From positions 2,299,001 to 2,363,000 of the forward strand of contig NZ_CP133782.1 of assembly GCF_034351645.1 (NCBI RefSeq): a stretch of DNA of 64,000 nt, given 5' to 3'. The notes beneath the pieces were generated by a model. That model was not told where the DNA came from, did not search any database, and was given only the letters and a program-made list of their open reading frames with translations. Positions within the stretch are counted from its first letter, which is position 1. Every line of letters begins with the position of its first letter. This document shows, one piece after another, positions 16,403 to 25,759 of this stretch. Both the position numbers and the translations under genes were made by a program. This stretch comes from Pseudomonas sp. DC1.2. Lineage in GTDB: Bacteria > Pseudomonadota > Gammaproteobacteria > Pseudomonadales > Pseudomonadaceae.

Positions 16403-18130
16403 ATGACGTTCGAACCTTTTGCCAAATCGCTCATGGCCACCGCCTTGGCGCTCAGTTGCCTCAGTGCTTACGCGGCCTCCGTGGCCCCGGTTGCCGCCGA
16501 AAACGGCATGGTGGTCACCGCCCAGCATTTGGCCACGCACGTGGGCGTGGATGAACTGAAGAATGGCGGCAACGCCGTGGACGCCGCCGTCGCGGTCGCC
16601 TATGCGCTGGCGGTGGTATATCCCGCAGCGGGCAACTTGGGCGGCGGTGGTTTCATGACCATTCAACTGGCAGACGGGCGCAAGACCTTCCTCGACTTCC
16701 GCGAAAAAGCGCCACTGGCGGCCACGGCGGACATGTACCTGGACAAGGCCGGTAATGTCATACCAGACCTGAGCACCCGTGGTCACCTGGCCGTTGGCGT
16801 GCCGGGCACCGTGTCGGGTATGGAGTTGGCCCTGAAGAAGTACGGCACCAAGCCGCGCGCCGAAGTGATTGCCCCGGCGATCAAGTTCGCTGAAGAGGGT
16901 TTCGTGCTGGAGCAGGGCGATATCGACCTATTGCACACCGCGACTGATGTGTTCAAGAAAGATATTCGAGACACCGGTTCGATCTTCCTGAACCATGGCG
17001 AACCGATGCAGGTCGGGCAAAAACTGGTGCAAAAAGAGTTGAGTAAAACCCTGCGGGCAATTTCCGAGAAGGGGGCTGACGGTTTCTACAAAGGCTGGGT
17101 GGCCGACGCCATCGTCACCTCCAGTCAGGCCAACAAAGGCCTCATCACCCAGGCCGACCTCGACAAGTACAAAACCCGTGAACTGGCCCCGGTGGAGTGC
17201 GACTACCGTGGTTACCATGTGGTTTCGGCGCCACCGCCAAGCTCTGGCGGTGTGGTGATCTGCGAAATAATGAACATCCTCGATGGCTACCCGATGAAAG
17301 ACTTGGGCTACCACTCGGCGCAGGGCATGCACTACCAGATCGAAGCGATGCGCCACGCCTATGTGGACCGCAACAGCTACCTCGGCGACCCGGACTTTGT
17401 GAAGAACCCGATTGCCCATCTGCTGGACAAGAACTATGCCGCCACACTGCGCGCCGCCATTGCACCGCAAAAGGCTGGTGTGTCGCGCGAGATCAAACCT
17501 GGCGTTGCGCCACATGAGGGCAGTAATACCACGCACTTCTCCATCGTCGACAAATGGGGCAACGCAGTGTCGATGACTTACACCCTCAACGATTGGTTCG
17601 GCGCGGGCGTGATGGCCAGCAAGACCGGGGTCATCCTTAACGACGAAATGGACGATTTCACCTCGAAAATCGGCGTGCCAAACATGTACGGTCTGGTGCA
17701 AGGCGAAGCCAACGCCATCGCTCCCGGCAAAGCACCGCTGTCGTCCATGAGCCCGACCATCGTTACCAAGGACGGCAAAGTGGTGATGGTAGTCGGCACC
17801 CCCGGTGGCAGCCGCATCATCACCGCGACCTTGCTGACCATCCTCAACGTGATCGACTACGGCATGAACATTCAGGAAGCCGTGGATGCGCCGCGTTTTC
17901 ACCAGCAGTGGTTACCGGAAGAAACCCATCTGGAGACCTTCACCACCAGCCCCGACACGGTGAAGCTGCTCGAAAGCTGGGGGCATAAATTTGCCGGTCC
18001 GCAAGATGCCAATCATGTCGCCGCGATTCTGGTCGGTGCGCCGTCGCTGGATGGCAAGCCGGTGGGCAAGAATCGCTTCTATGGGGCAAATGATCCGCGT
18101 CGCAACACCGGGTTGTCGCTCGGTTACTAA
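16403..18130 (+). CDS. ggt: Gamma-glutamyltransferase (periplasmic)
   Basis: 575 residues. Signal peptide at residues 1-25 (MTFEPFAKSLMATALALSCLSAYAA, cut around AYA-A) directs it to the periplasm. It cleaves gamma-glutamyl amides such as glutathione and transfers or hydrolyses the glutamyl group. The proenzyme self-cleaves before the catalytic Thr in SNTTHFSIVD near residue 376, and PPPSSGGVVICEI and GTPGGSRIITATLL fit the substrate pocket. Length equals the usual precursor. It follows the prophage remnant and is not in an obvious operon; the next gene on the same strand begins 540 bases on. Its product glutamate or 5-oxoproline may link it to the PxpABC operon at 33.4 kb, but that is speculation. 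Confidence 0.93.
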   Translation: MTFEPFAKSLMATALALSCLSAYAASVAPVAAENGMVVTAQHLATHVGVDELKNGGNAVDAAVAVAYALAVVYPAAGNLGGGGFMTIQLADGRKTFLDFREKAPLAATADMYLDKAGNVIPDLSTRGHLAVGVPGTVSGMELALKKYGTKPRAEVIAPAIKFAEEGFVLEQGDIDLLHTATDVFKKDIRDTGSIFLNHGEPMQVGQKLVQKELSKTLRAISEKGADGFYKGWVADAIVTSSQANKGLITQADLDKYKTRELAPVECDYRGYHVVSAPPPSSGGVVICEIMNILDGYPMKDLGYHSAQGMHYQIEAMRHAYVDRNSYLGDPDFVKNPIAHLLDKNYAATLRAAIAPQKAGVSREIKPGVAPHEGSNTTHFSIVDKWGNAVSMTYTLNDWFGAGVMASKTGVILNDEMDDFTSKIGVPNMYGLVQGEANAIAPGKAPLSSMSPTIVTKDGKVVMVVGTPGGSRIITATLLTILNVIDYGMNIQEAVDAPRFHQQWLPEETHLETFTTSPDTVKLLESWGHKFAGPQDANHVAAILVGAPSLDGKPVGKNRFYGANDPRRNTGLSLGY

Positions 18131-18153
18131 GATTTGAAGCAAGGTTGTTCGCG

Positions 18154-18465
18154 TTAGCGCAATAGCCGCTCAAGCTGCGCCAACTCCCAGGTGCTCAGCA
18201 AACTGACCGGGTCGGTTCCGAAGCGCCAAGCGTCGAGGGTGCCTTCGCGACCGTCCGGGCTCCTGCAATGCTGGCAATGGTGCAGGCGGTGACCATCGAA
18301 GACGAGGGTCAGGTGCCAGCCTTCTATGTCGATCTGCACGTGGTGGTGATCGCACGGTTCATCTCGGCGCCGTAATGAGCGCACTTCAAGAGCGGCGTCT
18401 CTTAGGCACTGGCAGATTTCTCGAGCCGTGAGGGCGGGCATTGGGTTGTGCAATTTGATGCTCAT
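18154..18465 (-). CDS. DUF7693-like small protein
   Basis: 103 residues, cytoplasmic. LTAREICQCLRDAALEVRSLR, EGWHLTLVFDGHRL and CQHCRSPDGREGTLDAWRFG are the pattern of a small pseudomonad family (DUF7693, name from memory) of unknown function. A CxxC pair in HCQHC and a cluster DHHHV suggest a metal site but this is inference. The ATG at 18465 is where the family starts. It converges on ggt with a 23-base gap. Confidence 0.65.
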   Translation of the reverse strand: MSIKLHNPMPALTAREICQCLRDAALEVRSLRRRDEPCDHHHVQIDIEGWHLTLVFDGHRLHHCQHCRSPDGREGTLDAWRFGTDPVSLLSTWELAQLERLLR

Positions 18466-18669
18466 CGCTGCGGGGTAATTGGCTGGGCATTGTAGCGAGA
18501 GTCTTGGGACGTGTGCCCGCTGAGGCATATCAAGGTGATCGAGCGCTCGATGTGCGCTGTCGTCAAACCTCCCATCACTGGCCCTCGCTCGCTCAATTCC
18601 GTAACATTGGCCTCCTCTTTTTTTCACGTCTGTGCGGTCGGCGCCATTGGCCCGCATTTCAGGTAAGCC

Positions 18670-20115
18670 ATGAAACCAAAACGCCTGCGCGCCGATGTCC
18701 TGGCCGGACTCACCACTTCTTTTGCCCTGCTGCCCGAATGCATTGCTTTTGCGCTGGTGGCTCATCTCAATCCGCTGATGGGGCTGTACGGCGCGTTCAT
18801 CATTTGTACGCTGACCGCGCTGTTCGGCGGCCGGCCGGGGATGGTGTCCGGGGCGGCGGGATCGATGGCGGTAGTGATTGTCGCGCTGGTGGTGCAGCAC
18901 GGCGTGCAGTATTTACTCGCCACTGTATTGCTGGGCGGCTTGATCATGATGGCGTTCGGTCTGTTGCGGCTGGGCAAGCTGGTGCGCATGGTGCCGCACC
19001 CGGTGATGCTCGGTTTCGTCAACGGCTTGGCGATTATCATTGCCCTGGCCCAGTTGGAGCACTTCAAGAGCGGCGACGCCTGGCTCAGCGGTCTGGCAAT
19101 GTATGTCATGGCCGGGTTGGTCGCGGTGACCATGGCCATCGTTTACCTGCTGCCGCGCCTGACCCGCGCTGTGCCGCCCGCGTTAGTGGCGATTCTGGGC
19201 GTCGGTCTGGCGGTGTATCTGCTTGATCTGCCGACCCGCACGCTGGGCGATATGGCACACATTGCCGGTGGTTTGCCGGAGTTCATGTGGCCAGACATCC
19301 CGTGGAACCTGCAAACCCTGCGCCTCATCGCGCCTTACGCAATATTGATGGCGCTGGTGGGTCTGCTGGAGACCTTGCTGACGCTGAACCTCACCGACGA
19401 AATCACCGAAAGTCGTGGCTACCCGGATCGCGAATGCGTGGCCTTGGGGGCGGCGAACGTAGTGTCCGGTGTGTTCGGCGGCATGGGTGGGTGCGCGATG
19501 ATCGGTCAGACCGTGATTAATCTCAGTTCCGGTGGTCGCGGTCGATTATCGGGTGTGGTCGCTGGGGTGATGGTCCTGCTGTTCGTGTTGTTTTTGTCGC
19601 CGCTGATCGAGCGTATTCCGCTGGCGGCACTGGTGGGGGTGATGTTTGTGGTGTCGCAGCAGACCTTCGCCTGGGCCTCGTTGAGGGTGCTCAACAAAGT
19701 CCCGTTGAACGATGTGCTGGTGATCATTGCCGTGACCACCATCACGGTGTTCACAGACCTGGCCACCGCGGTCCTTTGCGGGATTATCATTGCCGCGCTC
19801 AATTTTGCCTGGCAACAAGCGCGGGAACTGTACGCCGATAGCCACTTGGAAGCGGACGGCAGCAAACTCTATCGCCTGCATGGGACGCTGTTTTTTGCCT
19901 CGACCACACCGTTTCTCAACCAGTTCGATCCCGCTAATGATCCGACCTTGGTGACCCTCGACTGTCGTCACCTGAGTTTCGTTGACTACTCGGCCATCGC
20001 GGCCCTGAAAACGTTGCGCGAACGCTATGAAAAAGCGGGTAAACACCTGCGGGTGTATCACCTGTCCGAGCGCTGTAAACACATGCTCAAACGGGCAGGC
20101 GTGCGGCATGACTGA
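18670..20115 (+). CDS. SulP family anion transporter with STAS domain
   Basis: 481 residues. About 11 membrane segments are followed by a cytoplasmic STAS domain from residue about 395 (LVTLDCRHLSFVDYSAIAALKTL). SulP proteins move sulfate, bicarbonate or dicarboxylates across the inner membrane. ADVLAGLTTSFALLPECIAF near the start and GMVSGAAGSMAV near residue 56 are family features, the latter close to the anion site of relatives. The ATG at 18670 has TTTCAGGTAAG upstream. Substrate unknown. It converges on the L,D-transpeptidase gene. Confidence 0.88.
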   Translation: MKPKRLRADVLAGLTTSFALLPECIAFALVAHLNPLMGLYGAFIICTLTALFGGRPGMVSGAAGSMAVVIVALVVQHGVQYLLATVLLGGLIMMAFGLLRLGKLVRMVPHPVMLGFVNGLAIIIALAQLEHFKSGDAWLSGLAMYVMAGLVAVTMAIVYLLPRLTRAVPPALVAILGVGLAVYLLDLPTRTLGDMAHIAGGLPEFMWPDIPWNLQTLRLIAPYAILMALVGLLETLLTLNLTDEITESRGYPDRECVALGAANVVSGVFGGMGGCAMIGQTVINLSSGGRGRLSGVVAGVMVLLFVLFLSPLIERIPLAALVGVMFVVSQQTFAWASLRVLNKVPLNDVLVIIAVTTITVFTDLATAVLCGIIIAALNFAWQQARELYADSHLEADGSKLYRLHGTLFFASTTPFLNQFDPANDPTLVTLDCRHLSFVDYSAIAALKTLRERYEKAGKHLRVYHLSERCKHMLKRAGVRHD

Positions 20116-20136
20116 GGCGGTCTGGAGCCGCCGCTA

Positions 20137-20859
20137 TCAGCGTTCGGGCAGGTGCCACTGGTGGCGCAATTGCTCATAATCTGTCTCGGGCAGTTGCACC
20201 AGCAAGGGCGACTGGCGGGGGTCTAGCCAGTGCAACAACTGCGCGATATCGTCGGGAGGCATGGCGGTACAGCCTTGGGTCGGGGAGGCGGGGCCTCGCC
20301 AGATGTGGAAAAAAATGCACGAGCCCGAACCCGCAGCGGCCGGCATATTGTGTTCGATGACAATGCCTTGTCGATACAGGCCATCGTCACGGCGCATGCG
20401 CTCTGAACTGCTCCAGTCCTTGATGATCGTCGAGCCGTCGAGCAGGCGGTTGTAGTGCGTGGAGTGGCTGTCATCCACGCACTCGATGGCGGCGGTCAGC
20501 GGCAGATAGGGCAGTCGGGTGTCGGACGTGCTGTCGTAGCCAAACGCCGTGCCGAGTTTGAACAGCCCGGCAGGGGCTTTTCCATCGCCTTCATGTTTGA
20601 TCGGGCCTGCGCGTTGACTGACGACATTGAGCCCCTTGCCCCAGGCCAAACCGTTTCTGCCAACCACAATTGCGAACGGCGAGCCAGTTTTTTGGAAGAT
20701 TGTTCCCTGTCGCTCATAGCGCTGCGCGGTGCCCTGGACGTCAGTCCAGTTTTTTGTGGTAACCACGATCAACTGGTTGCTGTGGTCGATCGCTTGCGCC
20801 TGCACGGCGAATGGAAAAACCAGCAATAGCAGCGTCCAGGCTTTAAAGCATCGACTCAT
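20137..20859 (-). CDS. L,D-transpeptidase (YkuD domain), YafK-like
   Basis: 240 residues with a signal peptide (about residues 1-23, ending QAQA), so it acts in the periplasm. The YkuD catalytic motif is present as FFHIWRGPASPTQGCTAMP, with the histidine, the SPTQGC sequence and the nucleophile Cys. These enzymes make 3-3 cross-links in peptidoglycan or attach or detach Braun lipoprotein. It is followed upstream (21726) by a D-Ala-D-Ala dipeptidase on the same strand with a 27-base gap, which suggests a small cell-wall operon with the dipeptidase first. Confidence 0.86.
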   Translation of the reverse strand: MSRCFKAWTLLLLVFPFAVQAQAIDHSNQLIVVTTKNWTDVQGTAQRYERQGTIFQKTGSPFAIVVGRNGLAWGKGLNVVSQRAGPIKHEGDGKAPAGLFKLGTAFGYDSTSDTRLPYLPLTAAIECVDDSHSTHYNRLLDGSTIIKDWSSSERMRRDDGLYRQGIVIEHNMPAAAGSGSCIFFHIWRGPASPTQGCTAMPPDDIAQLLHWLDPRQSPLLVQLPETDYEQLRHQWHLPER

Positions 20860-20886
20860 GGTAATTCGCTCCTTGACCCGTTCCCG

Positions 20887-21726
20887 TCAATCAGGCGTCG
20901 GGGCCGTGGCGTTTGATTTCAGCGGAGTAATGGCAAAGTCCATAACATTCTTCAGCGCCGCCCCCCCGGTGTAGGTGAAATGCCACCATTCTTTCGAGTA
21001 ACCGGAAAAGCCCTCTTTTGCCATAGCGCTGTTCAGCCGCTGGCGATTGTCACGGGCGGTTTTAGTGATTGCCGGGCTTTGGGTATGCGCCTGTTCATCC
21101 AGGCAATCGAAGCCGGTTCCCATGTCGACGGCGCCGTCATGCCACCGCTCTCCGTAGGGTGCCGCACAATCGACTTGCTTCGCTGTCGGGCTCCAGGTGT
21201 CAGGGGGCAGCGCATCGGGACCGGTCAGAGTCAGGTCCAGCGTACTGCCTCGTGAGTGGTCAGAGACCCGTGCCACATAACCCAGACGCCAGAAATCCTG
21301 CTTGTTCAGGCGTGGATAGAACTCGGCTTTGCGTGGGTCACCCGGTTGTGTCGCGAAGCGCCCCATATCGGCGACTGCACGGCTGGGCCGATAGCAGTCG
21401 AACACCTTCAAACCGTAACCTTGCGAGCGCAGTGCGGTTTGGACCCTGGCCAGGGCACTGGCAGCCTCCAGCGATAACAGGCACTCGGGTGCTTCGTAGC
21501 CTTCGAGCGGGTGCCCGGTGAAGTTGTGAGCGCTGGCATACCGAATGTCTTGCTCGATACTTGGATCAATCGTGCGCAGATAGACCATGGTCTCGGGCCT
21601 GGGCTCGGCATTGGCGATGCCGGGTGCGACAAGGCTGAGCCACAGGATAGATTGCAACCAGCTCCCTGAAGGCAGGCGTTGGCAACGTAAACGGGAACGC
21701 GGTTCAAGTATCTGGAGCGGGCGCAT
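20887..21726 (-). CDS. D-alanyl-D-alanine dipeptidase (VanX/DdpX, M15D)
   Basis: 279 residues. It hydrolyses D-Ala-D-Ala. The zinc and catalytic residues are visible: SDHSRGSTLDLTL (His and Asp ligands) and KEWWHFTY (the Glu base and His ligand). A signal peptide of about 38 residues precedes the family start, so it is likely periplasmic, like other DdpX-type proteins in Gram-negatives. Alternative: a longer start at 21756 (TTG), but the ATG at 21726 has TTTGGAAACC upstream. Partner is the L,D-transpeptidase downstream; together they could salvage and remodel peptidoglycan. This is not evidence of vancomycin resistance. Confidence 0.88.
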   Translation of the reverse strand: MRPLQILEPRSRLRCQRLPSGSWLQSILWLSLVAPGIANAEPRPETMVYLRTIDPSIEQDIRYASAHNFTGHPLEGYEAPECLLSLEAASALARVQTALRSQGYGLKVFDCYRPSRAVADMGRFATQPGDPRKAEFYPRLNKQDFWRLGYVARVSDHSRGSTLDLTLTGPDALPPDTWSPTAKQVDCAAPYGERWHDGAVDMGTGFDCLDEQAHTQSPAITKTARDNRQRLNSAMAKEGFSGYSKEWWHFTYTGGAALKNVMDFAITPLKSNATAPTPD

Positions 21727-22025
21727 GGACGGTTTCCAAAGAGGCCGGTTGCTCAACCGGAGCAGGCAATGCGATCAGGTCGTTGACAGTACCAATACGC
21801 AACCAGCCGCACCAGCATCACCTCCTTGAAGCCAATCCTTATGGCGCATCTGGGGAAGCGCGATACCTGTTAATTTCCACCTGGACTACACTGCGCGCTA
21901 TTCCGTTGGGCCAAGACTCCTCACGCTGGCGTTCTGAGACGGTGCATCAGTGTGTAACAGGTTAATGTCAGGGTGGCGGTGTGCCGCTATGGCATTGGGT
22001 ACGGCATCACGACCAGGCGAAGCGA

Positions 22026-23153
22026 ATGGATTGGCTAGAACTCAAGAAAGACCAAGACGCCCTCATCACGGAGCAGGTGCGGGCTGATCGACTTCATCAA
22101 TTGTTCCGTCAGTCAGCGTTCGCCGTTCTGGGCAGTCTCTTGGGCGCCCTGATGCTGTGCTGGCTGTGCTGGGATCGTTTCGACCACAGTGTCATTGAGG
22201 GGTGGTTAGCCGTCCTGGGGGCGTCGACGCTGTTGCGCGCCTGGATGTTCATTCGCTATTTTCGTAGCCCTGAAAGTGAGCGCACGCCGCAACGCTGGGA
22301 GGGCCAATATTGGCGCACGCTGGTGTTGTCCGCTGGCATCTGGGGCGGCGGGGCGTTGGCGGTCATGCCCGCCAACGATCTTTTATCCCAAGCGCTGGTG
22401 ATGCTGTTTACCGTGGGCATGTCGGTCAGCGCGGTGTCGTGCTACTCGGCCTATCGATACATGACGTTGGTGTCGATAGCGCTGGTGTTATTGCCATGTA
22501 CGCTCTGGCTGGTGTTCCAGTCGTCATCGATGCAGGTCGGTATGGCGCTGGCAGTTTTGGTCTTTGCTTCCTTTGTGGTCAGCGCAACACGCAACCTCTC
22601 CGATGCACTGGAGGCCGCCTTTCGCTTAACCCGTGAAATTGAGCGGGCGCACAGTATTTCCACACGTGCCGCGCAGACCGATGAACTCACTGGCCTGAAC
22701 AATCGCCGGGCTTTTTTTGAGCATGCCCAGCAGTTGTACAGTGACTGTAAACGCAACGGTTTACCGCTGTGCGCAGTGATGCTTGACATGGATCACTTCA
22801 AACGTATCAACGACACCTACGGTCATCAGGTCGGGGATCAGGTGCTGCGGCAGACCGGGAGGGTCATCAGTCAGTCCTTTCGCGCAACTGACGTCTACGG
22901 CAGGTTGGGCGGCGAGGAGTTTGCCGTGCTGCTTCCGGACACGTCCATTGAGGTGGCCCTCAACATTGCCGAACAACTGATGCGGTCTATCGCCGGACTG
23001 ATGACTGAGCCGGGTCACGGGATTACCGCCAGCCTGGGCCTAGCGTTCATGGAGATCGGTGACAAAGACCTGCACAGTCTGATGAACAATGCCGATAAAG
23101 CGCTGTACCGAGCCAAGGCCGGTGGGCGCAATCAGGTGGTTGTCGCCAGTTGA
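22026..23153 (+). CDS. Diguanylate cyclase, membrane-bound GGDEF protein
   Basis: 375 residues. About six membrane segments occupy residues about 25-195, then an ARTQTDELTGLNNRR-type linker leads into the GGDEF domain. The active site is GGEEF, with a GRLGGEEFAVLLPD context, and an RATD inhibitory I-site lies five residues before it, so product inhibition is expected. It makes cyclic di-GMP at the inner membrane. The ATG at 22026 has AGGCGAAGC upstream; a longer GTG reading from 21981 lacks one. No sensory domain other than the membrane part is recognised. Neighbours do not suggest a signal. Confidence 0.9.
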   Translation: MDWLELKKDQDALITEQVRADRLHQLFRQSAFAVLGSLLGALMLCWLCWDRFDHSVIEGWLAVLGASTLLRAWMFIRYFRSPESERTPQRWEGQYWRTLVLSAGIWGGGALAVMPANDLLSQALVMLFTVGMSVSAVSCYSAYRYMTLVSIALVLLPCTLWLVFQSSSMQVGMALAVLVFASFVVSATRNLSDALEAAFRLTREIERAHSISTRAAQTDELTGLNNRRAFFEHAQQLYSDCKRNGLPLCAVMLDMDHFKRINDTYGHQVGDQVLRQTGRVISQSFRATDVYGRLGGEEFAVLLPDTSIEVALNIAEQLMRSIAGLMTEPGHGITASLGLAFMEIGDKDLHSLMNNADKALYRAKAGGRNQVVVAS

Positions 23154-23205
23154 GCCAAGTGCTGGACGGCTGACGGTGTGCGGCCAACGCGTAGCTGTCC
23201 GGCGA

Positions 23206-23457
23206 TTACAACCACGACTCGGCAACCCTGCGGTCCAACTCTTCCCAATCGGCCATGCCCAGTACCCGAGTGGTGTTCAACCCCCACAAGTAGCCCTTGA
23301 GTTGATGCGCCAAGGCGTGTTGATCCGCCGCAGGGGTATTCTCGTTGTGCAGCACCTCTTCGTAGAGGCGCAGGTAGTCGTCTACTCGCTCGCGAAATTC
23401 CGGCAGTACGGCTTCGCGGATCAGGTCAAAGGTCCGCAGCTTCTGATGGGTATTCAT
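23206..23457 (-). CDS. Small helical protein of unknown function
   Basis: 83 residues, acidic and helical (VLPEFRERVDDYLRLYEEVLHN), no signal or membrane segment, ends ELDRRVAESWL. The ATG at 23457 was chosen because the upstream reading lacks a ribosome site. Not recognised. It lies downstream of the GNAT gene on the same strand with a 38-base gap, so cotranscription is possible. Confidence 0.55.
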   Translation of the reverse strand: MNTHQKLRTFDLIREAVLPEFRERVDDYLRLYEEVLHNENTPAADQHALAHQLKGYLWGLNTTRVLGMADWEELDRRVAESWL

Positions 23458-23495
23458 GGTGTCATCCTCGGTGGGTGGGCGGCTTGATGTGCCGA

Positions 23496-24026
23496 TCATC
23501 GTGGAGTGACTCGGCGCCGCCGTGTGTTGTAGACCAGGCTGGGCGTTTGCCCTGGCACGTCATCAAGCACGTCGACACGTTGCATGCCGATTTTTTCCAA
23601 TACGTGAATAGACGCTAAGTGGGTCGGCCTCACCAGCGCCCAAATACCCTCCAGGCCCAACTCATCCAGGCCCAATTCAAGCGATGCTCTACCTAACTCC
23701 GTCGCGTAGCCTTTTCCCCACGCCGCCACGTCAAACCGATAACCCAGGTTCAGTCGTTCGACGTCGTTATAACGATACGACGCAATACCGCCGAACCCGA
23801 TCACGTCAGCGGGCGATTCGCTTGTTGCAATGGCCCATTGTCCGTAACCGGTGTTTTTCCAGTGATGGAGCCAACCGTCCAACAGCGCGGCCGCCTGCTG
23901 AACATCAGACAGGGGCCCTGCAGGGTTGAACTGGTTCGTCGCCGGATCGCTATAGATCGCAAACAGGCGTGCCAAGTCGTCGGCGGCCGGCGGCCTCAAA
24001 ACCAACCGTGATGTTGTGCGATGCAT
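23496..24026 (-). CDS. RimJ/RimL-type GNAT acetyltransferase
   Basis: 176 residues. TSRLVLRPPAADDLARL at the start and AAWGKGYATELGRASLELGLDELG (the acetyl-CoA loop with GKGYA) are the RimJ/RimL branch of GNAT enzymes, which acetylate protein N-termini or small amines. HVLEKIGMQRV closes the domain, the usual 'NxxSxxVxEKxGF' equivalent. Substrate unknown. It is 91 bases from the glcG gene. Confidence 0.86.
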   Translation of the reverse strand: MHRTTSRLVLRPPAADDLARLFAIYSDPATNQFNPAGPLSDVQQAAALLDGWLHHWKNTGYGQWAIATSESPADVIGFGGIASYRYNDVERLNLGYRFDVAAWGKGYATELGRASLELGLDELGLEGIWALVRPTHLASIHVLEKIGMQRVDVLDDVPGQTPSLVYNTRRRRVTPR

Positions 24027-24116
24027 CGTCTGCCAGTCCTTGCCACAGGTAGGTAAGTCGCCAGTCTTTCTCCTTCCCCGAGACTTTGTCCAGTGCGCTG
24101 TACAGACGATTGCGAT

Positions 24117-24518
24117 TTAGCCCAGGCTGTTCACGCCGGCCTTGGCGACTTGTGCATCCTGTTCGGCCTTGACTCCGGACACACCGACCGCGCCGATCAC
24201 TTGGCCGTCGACGATAATCGGTACGCCGCCTTCAAGCGAGGTTAGCAAGGGCGCTGATAAAAAGGCGTAACGCCCGCCGTTGACCATCTCTTCATAGCCT
24301 TTTGATTCGCGTCGCCCCAGGGCTGAGGTGCGCGCTTTTTCGGTCGCAATGTAGGCGCCAATTGGCGCGCAACCGTCAAGACGTTCGAGGGCCAGCGGGT
24401 GACCGCCGTCATCGACGATCACGATGGTCACCGCCCATTGATGACTCTGGGCTTCGGTGCGTGCAGCTGTGAGGATTTGGCTGACTTCGAGTTGACTCAA
24501 GACGGCTTTGCTTTTCAT
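24117..24518 (-). CDS. glcG: GlcG-like protein of the glycolate locus
   Basis: 133 residues, DUF336/heme-binding-like family (GlcG/HbpS). VVDDGGHPLALERLDG and GAVGVSGVKAEQDAQVAKAG are the family motifs. The gene overlaps glcF by 4 bases and is the last gene of glcDEFG, as in E. coli, where GlcG's role is still unclear. Start ATG at 24518. Confidence 0.9.
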   Translation of the reverse strand: MKSKAVLSQLEVSQILTAARTEAQSHQWAVTIVIVDDGGHPLALERLDGCAPIGAYIATEKARTSALGRRESKGYEEMVNGGRYAFLSAPLLTSLEGGVPIIVDGQVIGAVGVSGVKAEQDAQVAKAGVNSLG

Positions 24519-25756
24519 GGTGATTCTCCAGTGTTCAGTGAGGGCAGGGCGGCTTCGACCAGTTCGATCCAGTGCTTGACCGGCGTGTGGCCTGCGCCGT
24601 CGAGGTGCGATTGACAGCCGATGTTAGCGGTGACAATGACGTCAGGATGACCGCTTTGCAGTGCAGTGAGCTTGTTGTCGCGCAGTTGCCGGGACAGTGC
24701 GGGTTGAGTCAGTGAATACGTGCCTGCCGAGCCGCAGCACAGGTGGGCGTCGGGAACAGCGGTGAGGTTGAACCCCAAGCGGGTCAACACCGCTTCAACG
24801 GTTCCCCCGAGTTTTTGCGCGTGCTGCAAGGTGCATGGGCAGTGAAAAGCCAGGCGCTGGTCGCTGTGGACACCGAGTGTTTCCAGCGGCTCTTCGCGCA
24901 GCACCTCAATTAGGTCTTTGGCCAGTGCGCTGACTTTTCTGGCCTTGTCGGCATAGAGCGGGTCGCTGCGCAGCAGGTGGCCATAGTCTTTGATGAAGGC
25001 CCCGCAGCCGCTGGCGGTTTGCACAATGGCCTCGGCACCGTTTTCTATACTCGGCCACCATGCATCAATGTTGCGTCGGGCCCGATCAAGGCCTTGGGCC
25101 TGGGCGTCCAGGTGATAATCCACGGCGCCACAACAACCGGCCTCGCGGCTCGGTGTGACGCTGATCCCCAGTCGATCCAGAACGCGTGCGGCTGCTGCAT
25201 TGGTATTGGGCGACAGACTGGGCTGCACGCAGCCTTCGAGCATCAGCACATGGCGCGAATGACGGGTGACGGGGCGTGTTTTCGCCGGTTCGGTGTTGCG
25301 TGGCAGTTTGGATTGCAGGGGGCTGGGCAGCAGCGCACGGAAGACCTGGCCGGTGCTGACCAGCCCTTTGAATAATCCTGGATTGGGCACGACGCGGCGC
25401 AAACCCTCACGCAGCAAGCGCTGAGCGAGTGGTCGCGGCACTGCCGCATCGACCACCGCCCGACCAATGTCCAGCAGGTTGTGGTAGTCGACACCGGACG
25501 GGCAGGTGGTTTCGCAGTTGCGGCACGACAGACAGCGGTCCAGGTGTTCCTGGGTTTTTCGCGTCACCTCATTGCCTTCCAGCACTTGCTTGATCAAATA
25601 GATGCGCCCCCGCGGCCCATCCAGTTCGTCCCCCAGCAATTGATAGGTGGGACACGTGGCATTACAGAAACCGCAGTGAACGCAACTGCGCAGGATGCTT
25701 TCGGCTTCTTCGGCGCGGGGCAATAGACGGGCCTGTTCGCTCAAGGTGGTCTGCAT
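24515..25756 (-). CDS. glcF: Glycolate oxidase iron-sulfur subunit GlcF
   Basis: 413 residues. Two 4Fe-4S clusters are coordinated by CVHCGFCNATCP near residue 25 and CLSCRNCETTCP near residue 75, followed by two CCG-type modules (EGCVQP, EAGCCGAVDYH and CHCPCTLQHA, LCCGSAGTYS). It passes electrons from the flavin subunits to the quinone pool when glycolate is oxidised to glyoxylate. Overlaps glcG at its 3' end; 3 bases from glcE. Cytoplasmic face of the inner membrane. Confidence 0.95.
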   Translation of the reverse strand: MQTTLSEQARLLPRAEEAESILRSCVHCGFCNATCPTYQLLGDELDGPRGRIYLIKQVLEGNEVTRKTQEHLDRCLSCRNCETTCPSGVDYHNLLDIGRAVVDAAVPRPLAQRLLREGLRRVVPNPGLFKGLVSTGQVFRALLPSPLQSKLPRNTEPAKTRPVTRHSRHVLMLEGCVQPSLSPNTNAAAARVLDRLGISVTPSREAGCCGAVDYHLDAQAQGLDRARRNIDAWWPSIENGAEAIVQTASGCGAFIKDYGHLLRSDPLYADKARKVSALAKDLIEVLREEPLETLGVHSDQRLAFHCPCTLQHAQKLGGTVEAVLTRLGFNLTAVPDAHLCCGSAGTYSLTQPALSRQLRDNKLTALQSGHPDVIVTANIGCQSHLDGAGHTPVKHWIELVEAALPSLNTGESP

Positions 25757-25759
25757 GGG

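Noticed and set aside
16928-17902. 324-codon minus-strand open frame inside ggt
   Set aside because: Antisense to an undoubted gamma-glutamyltransferase gene; the low-complexity His/Val sequence is typical of shadow frames.
20887-21726. Vancomycin-resistance type gene
   Set aside because: The M15D dipeptidase is of the common DdpX kind with a signal peptide and there are no vanA/vanH genes, so no resistance role is implied.
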